Of a stretch of DNA of 64,000 bases, positions 1-11,100 are shown one piece after another. The stretch lies in contig NC_135187.1 in assembly GCF_041146795.1 (NCBI RefSeq), positions 21,893,056 to 21,957,055 of the forward strand. The letters run 5' to 3'. The notes below the pieces were generated by a model. It searched no databases. It worked only from the letters and a program-made list of their open reading frames with translations, and had not been told where the DNA came from. The position numbers and the translations under genes were made by a program. This DNA comes from Maylandia zebra (taxonomy: Eukaryota; Chordata; Actinopteri; Cichliformes; Cichlidae). How positions within the stretch are numbered: the first letter of the stretch is position 1; each line of letters begins with the position of its first letter.

Positions 1-1650
1 AAAAAATCCAAAGAATATTATTTGCACTCCATGTGAAGGCAATATAAATGTGTATGTGCTGTTGCTGTGAGACGTATGGAGAATATCATGGGATGATGCC
101 TATTTGCCGCTGTAAATGCGTGCGAGTGTGTGTGCTTGCTCTGTCTCACTTCAAATCCAGTAGCTCAAAGAGACTGAATGTATATGCAGTGAGTTTTTAG
201 CCCACTAATGCTGTTAGGATAAGTGACTCACTGCTTACACATATTCATGGTGCACTGTGATTATAGAAACCTTTTAAAATTAAATCATCTGCATTGGACC
301 TGTGCTCTTAGCATAGTTAACACTGGTTTGTCCACCAAGAAAGAAAAACTTGTTGGTCGTTATATTGGATTTGCAACATTTTTATCAACATTTCTTCCTT
401 TTTTTTGGCAGGAGGGGGATTATACAAAACACAGCATGAGTGGCAGAATAAAAGTGAGGAAAAATAAGGCAGTTAAAGCAGCTTTGTTTCAGCTTAACAG
501 TATGTGGCGATCACAGGACTAAATAATCGAGTAGTGGCGCGACCTTAATTTGCTACATGATGCAATGAAGTAAAAATGATAAGGTGGTGACCTGATGGGA
601 GATGTCTTTACTCACACAACCCTATTTTCCAAAAAAACAAAAAAAAACCCAAACTGTAAAATAACTGATTTAAAAAAAAAAAAAAAAAAATTTAAGCAGT
701 AGCAGCATGCTTCCCAGAAAGCCTAGTCCAACACTAAAAGAAAAATGCAGTTTAGTCCAGTACTAGGTATAATGCATGTCTGGGAATCTTTATTTAAATA
801 CAACAAAAAGAGCACTACTATTTGTTCATGTTTTTATTGAGAAGTAGAATAAAAACTTCACCATCTTCCAATGTGTATGAAGAAGGAAAGAAGACAACTC
901 CAGGAGCATAATGTAGAAAACAACTTTGTTGCTAACCCGTGGACTTTATTTTATGACCTCAAGCTAAAGTGTCACACTGCAGGAATAAAGTTGCTTAATA
1001 TTTAACTGCAGCTGGACGTTTGTCTTTTTTGTAACTTGTATTTGGTGGAGCTTTTTTTTTTCTTTTTTAGGAAATGGGGTTGTAAAGTGTGATTTAGACT
1101 TCTGCGGAAAATCTGGCACAACTGACTTTGCAACCGGGAGCTCCTAATACCTACACCGCAACCTTTGTCGCCATTGAAGTCGTTGACCTGTAGTTACGTT
1201 TGTCGTGAGGAGTACGTCAGGTTATACAGAAGGTTCCGGCGTAAGGTTAAAATGGGGTTCCGATTATGGTGTACATCTGACGCGGAAGTGTAATTCACCT
1301 GCAAATTAACATCATGATTTAAAAAAAAGATCACCAGTAAGTTTTTGTCCTGTCCTCTGACATAAAGAGAAGCACAGCACTGAAATACAAAGCAGGTCCT
1401 TCTTGAACATTTAAATGTTTTTTTTAAAATCATGTTTCTTCACGTGACTGTAGCCTCTACTCTGCCTCCAACGATCTTAACTCTCACTCTCTACAATGAG
1501 AAATTTTGCTCTCCTTGACAATAAATTACTTTATCCTGTGTGGCAGCGTTGCTTTGTACTACAACATCTTAATGTTTCTCCGCGACACTAATGGTCCGTG
1601 AAAGAACATTACAACTTCTCCGTGTGTTCGCCATGTTTTTTTATGTCGAA
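1..1650. other. Upstream intergenic DNA, no gene recognised
   Basis: No open frame here resembles a protein and none carries plausible splice structure. The stretch is AT-rich with short homopolymer runs, for example an A-tract near 671-689. The upstream neighbour of tra2a is therefore outside the window. Near 1651-1675 the + strand is strongly G-rich just ahead of the tra2a promoter. Confidence 0.6.
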
Positions 1651-1825
1651 AGGGGGGGGGAGGAGGGGGGCGTGGGAGATGACGTCAGATCCTGCGGCTC
1701 ATAAGCATATCAGCAACCTACGTTACGCGCCATCTTCTAGCTACTGACCAGAAAATATACGTAGCATATAAGCCCACTTGCTTATTTTTTGTCCAAATAA
1801 CTGCTTTTATTAGCTATACCGAGCA
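1651..1825 (+). promoter_or_regulatory. tra2a: tra2a promoter and 5' UTR region
   Basis: A G-rich stretch (about 1651-1675) is followed by a perfect palindromic cAMP-response-element-type octamer TGACGTCA at 1680-1687, about 140 bp upstream of the tra2a ATG at 1826. No clear TATA box is placed at the expected distance. The transcription start is not visible from sequence and is inferred to lie around 1690-1760. The CRE is seen directly; its use by CREB/ATF factors is inference. Confidence 0.5.
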
Positions 1826-4758
1826 ATGAGTGACCTCGAGGAAGGAAACTATGAAGGGCGGGTAAGTAGTTCCCGTCGAATGATATCGGTGACATCTTCC
1901 TTTCTTCCCTTTCTCTTCCGTGTGGCTTTCAGTAAAGAACATTGTTAGGATACACTAACTACTAGCCAATGGTAATGTGTGCTAACTCTAAATAACCTGC
2001 AACGCTTCATCGGCTTGCGTTACAGTTTTCAGACAGAGGCAGAGAAATGCCTCAAGTTAACGGAAGAAAACTATGCTAATACCTGTTTTAATGTGAAAGG
2101 TTAATGCTCTGCTAGCAAGGCTGCTTCTAACAGGCGCTAGCTAGCAAGCTAGTTGGCTTAAAATAATAACCAGTGTTAAAACACTGGTGTGTGCAAATTG
2201 GCTTCATGCAGTGTGAGTTTAATTGAGTGCACCTGACTCATTCGTTAATGAAAGGAATCACAAGTTATCTCTTACGTTATGCTAGCGTCCTTTTGTGCGG
2301 ATAGCTCTGCACACTTACGTTTTTTTTTTTGGTTTTTTTTTGTCTGTAGTACTGCTTTGTGTCAGGGTATGAGGGTTAGTCCTAAGCCACTCTTCGTTCT
2401 CAGCGTTCATTCTCTGGTTTATCAGGTTGAAACATTGCTAGAAAATTCATTTAAGCTCTTTTTATTCCCACATATGTTACATTGTTCTGCTCATTTGCAT
2501 AAATTCTGGGTTATTCAAACCTAATGAAGCAGCACTGTAAATGTAATGATGCATTCAGTTTTCCTTTTCATTTCATTCACGATATTCTCCTTTGCTAAAA
2601 CACTCTGATCTTAATTTCATTGAATGTTCTTTTTTCATTAAGGTTATTGAACCTGAAGGATTTGAAGAGTTTTATCCAAGAATGATGAAGAAAATTTTCA
2701 AGATAAAAGAAGGCTAATGAAAACATATACAGAACAGAACATAGAGCTGGAAAGGGAGGAAGTGTACCGGAAGAATGGTGTCAGATAGACGCGCTTGCAG
2801 TGTAATGGCTAAAATGAAACAGACCTGGAATCAGAAAATGAGAAAACTGAAAAAAGAAGAATGAAGAAGGATAGAAATCCTCAGAGAAGGGAGTAGCGTG
2901 TAAAGAATCTGGAAGAATGAATGTGTCCCTAGGTTAAGTAAATATATTGTTTGTGTCAAAATGTCTTTTCTTTATCATGCTCCGTTTCTGTAACATAAGA
3001 AAATGCATGTTTTTTTTTTCCCGTGTTAATAGTCCAGGTGAACATGTACATTTTTTAAAATATTGATATTTTAATAATATGCCACACAGAGGTTCATTTA
3101 TTGAAATTACATGATTACTAACCCTTTTTCCCGCAGTATATAGGCTGCACATTTTAGATAAGTGTACTCTGTGTGATACTTCCATTTTATTTGACTGCTT
3201 ATTGTGATTTGTATAAATAAATAAATTTTGAATGAGTAAAGGTTGTTAACATACTGCTATGGCAATAGGGGTCACGCTCCCCATCTAAATCGGATCGTGG
3301 GAGTCCAGCTCGGGTCAAGTCGGAGAGCAGGTCTCGCTCTCCGAGCCCATCCCGGGTCTCCAAACACTCCGAGTCCAGATCACGGTCTCGGTCAAAATCC
3401 AGGTAAGCTTGGCCCCCACCCTTCCCAAAACACACACACACACATACACACACTCTGATTATCCTAAATGTTGCCATCTTCTCTTGTGTTGAATTCACTA
3501 CTACTTCTTCATTTTTAGATCTCGTTCTAGACGGCACTCAAACCGCCGGTACAGCCGTTCACGCTCTCGGTCCTATTCCCACCGGAGGAAGTCCCGTTCT
3601 CGTTCCTACAGCCCTGAATACCGGCGCAAGAAGAGCCAGAGCACGTCCCCCATGTCAAACCGGCGCCGTCACACCGGCAGTAGGGTAAGTGTAACTCAAG
3701 ATGTTGTGGAAGGAAAGGTAAAGAACGTATACATTCACAATCAGACTTGTAAAGACTGAGTTATTGTGTGTCATAGCTAGTAAGTAGTGAGGACATGAAT
3801 ATATACTGCACGATATACTTAAAGTGAAAATTTATATGCTCAAAATGCTTGGGGGGGTTATTTTTAAAGGAGGCCATGCCTGTAAGTGAATTTCACACCA
3901 CATTTCACTCAACACATGACACATTTTTATTTAGCGCACCTACATGTTTCCAGAGGCTTCAGGCTAATCTCAACAAAACAGTTTTGTCATTTTGGTTTAT
4001 TTTTTCAGTATGTATATTATGTATGTTTGTTTGTTTGTTTGTTTTAAATTGTTATTAGGAATTACAACTGTTTTAACAGGAAGTGTTTAATTAAAAGTCT
4101 TTACAGTCCAGAGAAGTGTTCTCATTGCGTTATGTTATAAAAATATATTGTTGTGTAAAATATGTTTTATGTTATCAGTTGATTGTGGTAAATGCGGTGG
4201 GAATCCGCTTTGACATGACATTTAATAATCCCTTTGATAAACCTTCCCTCCATTTCATTATATCAACAGAGCCATGACTTCACAAAAGAAGCATACAGTC
4301 ATGGCGGTGGTGCTGATGTTAGGGTATGTGGACCTTCTGACATATTTTGGGGGGTGAAGTAATGTTGTGTGTGGGTCAAAGTTACCACTCTCATTGCAGT
4401 GCTGCATGAGGTATAAATGCATAAATAATCATAGGGAAATTTTTAAAAATACAAATAACTTGATGTATGTGGACACTGTGGCTGGTTTGCAACCAGCGTC
4501 ACCTTTATTATCTACAATAAGTATTAGGTCACCTAATAAATCAAGTTATATTTTGAAACTCCAGTGGAAAAGAGGCCTCAACTAACATTTAAGTACTTAA
4601 AAAAAATGCTGTCACTATTTCTTTACTGTATGTTTATTTTGTTGCTCCAGTAATTGATGATTTCTGATGTGTGTGCAGTTTTAATGCATATAAAGTACAA
4701 TGTGCTATATGTGTTTGACAGTAATTTTTGAGCAGATCAAATGATATACTAAGTGCCC

Positions 4759-4801
<43 letters not shown>

Positions 4802-6219
4802 TGACTTTAAAGATTCAAATGTAAAATCCTGGTAAAGTAAAAAGATCAGTAAAAAGATATTGTATATATTTATGCCATATGCACTAAAAGTAATGTGTTT
4901 CAGTGGTTCCTCATCTGCTGACATGTGCTTGCAGCACCATGTTTAACTAGTTTGACTAGCTTTCTTAAGCTCAATATTTGTAGGGTACAGCTGCTTTATG
5001 TGGGCCATATAATAATACAAAACAGAGCAAGCATGAGGCAAGTGAAAAGGTTTTATAGCACGTGTGTATACATAGCTCTCCCTGTGACATATTTTTGAAA
5101 GCAGTTTAAGGGGTTATTAAAGCTGTCATAGTTTACCCACTGAGAATTTATTGTGCTACTGTTTCATCATCTTTTGTTACCCCATTATACAAACATAAAT
5201 TATATGGATTATATCCTTCAAAGCAACTCAATAACTGCCTCAGTTATAAGTCAAAAGTCACAATGTGAGAGCATGTATCCAGTGTAGGTGAAACAGTATT
5301 TTGTCCATAAGCTGCAAAACTGGTCCAAAGCAACTATTAAGCATCAGCTGCATCAGTTATAAATTAATTGATTTAGTGTATTTTATTAGTGATTATTTTC
5401 TGTGCTGGGTTTTAGGGAAAGACCTTTTTCTAGCATCTGTGCATAAAGTATGTAAAGTGATCCTGTGTGTATGTGGTGGAGGGTGAGGGGGGGCATCATA
5501 AATTCATTAAATATATTCTGTATGCAAACCATTACAAGGGTCGATGTGGTAAGCTACGTCATCAACTCTTACCCCTATCGCTGACCTTTCCAGGCGAACC
5601 CTGATCCGAGCACGTGTTTGGGGGTGTTTGGTTTGAGCCTGTACACGACTGAGCGTGACCTGAGAGAGGTGTTTTCACGCTACGGTCCTTTGGCTGGAGT
5701 CAACGTGGTGTATGACCAGCGCACAGGTCGCTCCCGTGGATTTGCCTTTGTTTACTTTGAGAGGCTTGAAGACTCTAAAGAGGTATGAAAAATATTTAGG
5801 GTGTTATTTATGGATCAGATGCCCAGTGGTCTTCAGACTTGATGCAAGCAACTTATTTTTATTGTAATATTGTATTTTCAGGTTATCTCGTTTTTTTTAT
5901 TTTATTTACTATTTTAAATCTTTAAAAATGTTATTTAGATATCTGACTGACAATTTTTGAAATCTATCTCAATTTTGAGTTAAGAATGGAAATGATTAAA
6001 ACAAAAACATTGTTGGCAGAAATAGGCTCGTTATATCAACAAACATTATCAAAATTGCCAGAAGAAAAAATGTTTACCCCATAAAATGAAAATAGTTTTG
6101 GCTACAGTTCCTAATGTTTCTGGACTATTTCACAGTTACCCCAATAAAACAAAAAGTCCAAAAAGAGGCAGTTCTCCATTTTTGTTACCAGTTGTTTAGA
6201 TTTGCTTCTTCAGAGAGTT

Positions 6220-6251
<32 letters not shown>

Positions 6252-7257
6252 CTCTTAAAAATTGGGTGTGATTACTTGAATATGCCACTAGGTGTCAGCC
6301 TTTCTTTACATTCTCTCACCACCCAATCATGGGGTCTAATATAGATGGTTTCAGTGTGCAATATTGGTGGGCCTTCATTATTTAAATACATTTTTACCAA
6401 AGAGCTTACAGTGGTCTGACAATATCTTTGTATTCTCCTCCCTTTTGTGTTCCCAGGCAATGGAGCGAGCCAATGGCATGGAGCTGGATGGGAGGCGCAT
6501 CAGAGTGGATTATTCCATTACTAAACGTCCCCATACCCCTACACCAGGAATCTACATGGGCCGACCTACACAGTAAGATCAGCATTTGTGTCAAATCTTA
6601 GATACCCGTTTCCTTAACCTACTGCATGACACTGGAGCTCCATTTAAAAGCTCCATGAAGCTTAAATGCACCTCTGAGTCATACTGATTAAATGCAGTAT
6701 TGTCTGTGCTTAACATGGTGCTTTTTTCCCCCTCAAGTTTCTCAGAAGTCATTTTACTTTTTTTTTATGTATTTATTTTTTTAATTTAACTTTTTTACAT
6801 TTTTACAGCAATGGTGGTGGCGGCGGTGGCGGCGGTGGTGGCGGCAGCAGCAGCAGAAGGGGAAGAGAGTCATATTATGACCGCGGCTATGATCGCTACG
6901 ACAGATATGATGAGTACGACTACAGATATAGGTGAGCGCTAATTTTTCTGAGTACAAAGTGTTGTAGTATTATATGGCAGAAGACGCATTTCAAGTTCCT
7001 TTTGTCTTTTTGCAGTCGCAGGCGCTCTCCATCACCGTACTACAGTCGATACAGGTCTCGCTCACGGTCTCGCTCCTACAGCCCACGTAAGTGTGAAGAG
7101 AAGTGGCGCACAAAAAGCTGGTTATTGCACTTGTTCGAACACATCTCTTGTGCTTAACTCTCTGGTCAAATGATGATCAGTCTTTTTGCACTTCAGACTT
7201 CAGCCATTTATTAACACAAATGTTTGTTGTTTCTTGTCTTTTGCAGGCCGTTACTGA
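1826..7257 (+). CDS. tra2a: Transformer-2 protein homolog alpha (splicing regulator)
   Basis: Nuclear SR-like protein that binds GAA-rich exonic enhancers and promotes exon inclusion. Exons read: 1826-1861, 3269-3402, 3519-3684, 5594-5782, 6457-6572, 6809-6931, 7016-7086, 7247-7257, all GT-AG with compatible phases, giving 281 aa (human TRA2A is 282). The order is an N-terminal RS domain from residue 13, one RRM from about 115 to 195 (RNP2-like LGVFGLSL at 121-128, RNP1 RGFAFVYF at 160-167), the linker that ends with GIYMGRPT, an 11-glycine run coded by GGY repeats, a Tyr/Asp-rich patch and a second RS domain ending SPRRY. The ATG opens MSDLEE, the expected family start. An extra in-frame exon and a poison exon are listed separately. 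The synteny with igf2bp3 supports alpha over the beta paralogue. Confidence 0.96.
2643..2932 (+). other. tra2a: Poison exon in tra2a intron 1
   Basis: A pyrimidine tract and AG end at 2642, and a candidate donor AG|GTTAAG follows 2932; a second GT (GTAAAG) at 2900 is an alternative donor. The interior is extremely purine-rich with many GAA/AGAA/GAAG words, the motif class bound by TRA2 proteins. Joined after exon 1 (phase 0) it adds 24 codons and then TAA at 2715-2717, so inclusion would trigger nonsense-mediated decay. TRA2A and TRA2B are known in vertebrates to carry such an ultraconserved autoregulatory exon between coding exons 1 and 2, and position, size and composition all fit. Inclusion itself is inferred. 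Confidence 0.85.
4270..4323 (+). other. tra2a: Candidate 54-nt cassette exon of tra2a
   Basis: Between the coding exons ending at 3684 and starting at 5594 lies a 54-nt open segment bounded by a pyrimidine tract plus CAACAG and by AGG|GTATGT. It is symmetric (phase 0-0) and encodes [18 protein letters not shown]. Inclusion would add 18 residues between the first RS domain and the RRM, giving 299 aa instead of 281. The canonical human protein joins the flanking exons directly (GSR to ANPDP), so this is an extra exon relative to that form. Splice signals and open frame are seen; use is inferred. Confidence 0.6.
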
Positions 7258-8190
7258 GTTGCTTCTTTCAACATTCAGCATCCCTCCAATAACTGATGTG
7301 TGTGTGTGTGTGTGTTTGCGTGTGGTACATCAAAGTGTTTCAGAGGGAAACATTTTGATTAAGCATGTCTATATCTGCAGAACTCTTGAGTTTTAAAGTA
7401 GTTCTTGTTTACATGAAATGTCTTAATTTTTAGACCTTTGGATGCATCCGTGTTGAGTTTGAGCACAGAAATCAGCACCTGTGGCTTACTCTTGCCTCAT
7501 TATTAGACCTCCATCTTTCCTTCCTCCATTTTCTGGAGCTCGGATCACGTGTTTTGCTCACTTATGGTTGATCAGATTTCTTGTACTCATCACTGTTAAC
7601 TTTGTATAAAAAATGGGGAAAGAAAAATGACACTGGATTTTGCAGCCTGTGTTAATGATGCACTCTGTGTGTATAAAGATAACAAATTAATGCGAGTGTT
7701 AATTTTGACACTAAATAACTTTAATGGTAACTAAATCAGGTGGTTAAAATGAAGTGCTACCAACATCAGAAGTTAAATTTTTTTTTTTTTTCCCCCAGTC
7801 AAGAAGTCATTGTTTAAGTTTTCAGAGAGTTTTAATATCATGTTTTGCAATTTGTTTTATTTTTGTTGTTTCTTTGTATGGAAAATACAAATTTATGAAA
7901 ACCGCGGAAAGTTTAAGGTGTTTTTCTGACTTAATGTTCATGAAATTGAAGTTGGGATTTAGTTGTACAGGTGGGAGTGAATGCTGTAAGTTGAGTGGGT
8001 GAGGTGGGAAAGCAAGAGATTCACACAACAAGATGAATTCCAAGGTGGTGTGCACGATAAGATATCGACACAAACTTAAAGTCGCCTGCTGTATTCTTGT
8101 GTTGAAAATACAGTGTATCCTCAATATACATTCAGTTTACTTTCATTAAGATGACACCAAGGAAAATAAACACAACGGCTTTTAGCAAGA
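7258..8190 (+). other. tra2a: tra2a 3' UTR
   Basis: Non-coding, AT-rich sequence after the stop codon at 7255-7257, with a short (GT)n run near 7298-7316. It ends at the poly(A) signal at 8165-8170. The exact cleavage site is not visible. Confidence 0.6.
8165..8170 (+). terminator. tra2a: Poly(A) signal AATAAA, likely tra2a 3' end
   Basis: This is the first perfect AATAAA noted after the tra2a stop, about 0.9 kb downstream. Another AATAAA on the + strand lies near 8209. Confidence 0.55.
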
Positions 8191-8199
8191 CTTTTATTC

Positions 8200-11100
8200 G
8201 ACTGAGTTAATAAAATACAAAGTTCACATGGAGGGGTAATACATTAAAATGCACTAACTTCTTCACCGTTGTGACAGTGGATATTACATAATGAAAAGGA
8301 GACAACATGATTAGATTTGTTTTGCATACAATGGTGTTACCAGCCACAGGTACAACAACCCTGCAGAATGCATGAAACCACCATGATCACTCACTCTGTC
8401 CCCCACAAAGACAGCTAAAATTTGAAAAGATTGAGAGGAAATGGGATTTTGACACAGCGGATAATCACAAAAGTAAACCTGAAGGAATGAAGGGTCCTTT
8501 ATCTGTAGACCATGGGACCAATAACAAGGCACTTCATTCAAATGGGGTTAATAATCACTGCTGACATGTCATGGGGCCCCTCAGAGTTATGCATTCATTC
8601 CTAGTCATTCACATAATTCTTATGATTTCAAGGTAACTACTAGCTCGAAGGACACAAGGGTCAAAAACTCAACACTTTATCGTCGTCTATATCATCTCTA
8701 AGTGTGCCTGAGCATTCACTTTCACATTTTCATGAGTGAACTTGCACTTGTACGTACACTTGTTCCTATAAACATTTGATTGATGAAGCAAATTACAAAG
8801 TTGTTTCCTGATCGGACTCCTGTGGTAGCCAAATTAGCATTCAGCGTAGAGAGCAGGTGCAGGGAAATGAGAGAATCCAGGACATTTTCTAGATTGTATA
8901 GTTACATGTGCAGTTGTGGGGGTTTTTTTTCAGTCACTGAAATTGTCCTATGACCCAGGTGTCATGGCAGGGGTCGAGAACCAGAAGGAAATATGTTTAA
9001 GGGTTAGCGAGATATTATTGGGATTCCATAAATTACACCTATATACCTAGCTTCAGAGTAACATAGTGTGTTTAGACGAAGAATTAAACACATACACTAC
9101 ACAGATTTTTTTGAGAGAAAGATAACAAAATCATTGCAGCACACTGATTCTACATAAAATGTAGAACTTTCTGAATTTTCCATGAACCTTCACGCATACT
9201 TTAACTGTTTCATTTTTATAAAACTGAACCAAACAAGACCAAGGTTTACACCAGGTGCAACCTGTAGCTTTAACATGCCTTTGTGATTAGATTAAAACTG
9301 GGAGGAGACGCTTGCAGCGTACAGGACACCGTCTGAAGGTTAAGAGGCAGCAGGAACACTGATGGGGGTACTTCTGAATTCTTCGCATTTAACCAATAAG
9401 CTTGGGCTTCTACTTGGAATAACATACATTAACAGTGGTTGATTACCTAAAAATTTCTATTTTTCTGTGAGCTCTGTTCTTAAGGAAATTGGGGTCTTAC
9501 ATAAATACCGCCGGCCTCTTTTAATTGTTTTCATTTGGACCATTATCTCAAATTCTTAATCTTAGTCAGCAGATGCTTTCAAAAATTACATTTCTGAAAG
9601 TTAAATTCATTTTTCTATTCATACTTTAAAGAGATTTCCACAAATTCAGCAGATAAACAACATTTTATTACACTAGGAGTGTATTTTATTGCTTTACAAA
9701 CACTAGTCTAATTTGTATTAACATGTTAAAATAATTAAATAGCCATTTTAAAACATTTTAATGTTTTGCATGCATCTATACCTGACTGCTAAACCCAAAT
9801 GGGAATCCACACACTAATTAAAAAGTTAATTATTATCTATAATATTTAAAAGCTAGATGGTTGAAGAAAATGCCCATAAACGATTTGTTTTTTAAACACT
9901 TAAATTAATGAACAAAAATATTCAAAGTCACAGATGCTCATCACATCACTTTATTTTAAATATTCAATATTCACATGCTTTCAAGTCACACCTGCATTTC
10001 TAATCAGAGGAAACGGACAACTTACTCTGCTTAAGATTCATCAAGTCACGTACTTTCTCGCACAACAAACACAAGCCCATTGCAAAATTGCAAAGTGTTA
10101 AAACTCCAAATAACAGCAAATCATGTTTCCATCTTCTTTCAGAAAACAAGTCATTGCTTTTTGGAGGGGGGGTTGGCGTTAAGGAAGGAATTGTTCTTAA
10201 CACGTAGCACACTGTAACTAATCAATCAAGGTGCTGAAACCAGTAAACAACAGCTGCCAGAGGGGAAGGTTTCCTATAAGAGAGACAAAGCCACATGCTA
10301 AAGCATGTTCAGTATAGCTGCAATATATACCAAAGTCTGCAAATGTTCATGTGACTCTGCGTGAAAACTTTTCCTGCTGCATCAACATGTGCTGCTAACC
10401 TACACAAAGGCTCCACAACAATAGACTAAAAAAATGCAGTGATCTTCAGTTCACATGAAACACACAAAAATCAACAAATGTTTATGACGTCAAAGTGCAT
10501 TTTTGTCCATTTGATGTTCAATTTTTAAAAAGAGAAAAAAGAAGAAGAGATAAGTATTCCTAATTACAGCTGCTACAAACGCCATGCTTTGAAGGGTGTG
10601 CACTAAGCTCAAAATATAACCAAATGATCAGCTACTTGGTAAATATTTTAATTACAAAAATAGATCAATTAATAAAGGAACAGTTGCTGCCAACTGAAAC
10701 AAAACAATCGTGTGACGGCAGCTACGTTTGGCCGCTTTTTAAACCTCCCCTCCTCTTCCAGCAAAAAACAAATGAATGATTATTTCATTTAAAACAACAG
10801 CATATATAAGCAGTACTATCATCTACTGATGGCATAGGAAGAAGAAACTTTTCCACACAAATTCCCAAGATTTAAGTTGTGTATGGGGGGGGGGGGAAAG
10901 GGTGTGTAAGACAAGAAAGCGAGAAAAAAAAGAGAGCAGATTATTTTCTGGGATTATTCGTCTTTTTAAAAGAACATAACAGAGATATTTTCTGGAATAT
11001 TTGCTAATTTGCCAGCAGACTATGGCTATCCCCATTTAACTGCTGCAAGAAATATTCCTTGGCATGTGCTTTAGGGGGCACAAACCGCCATTTTCTAATG

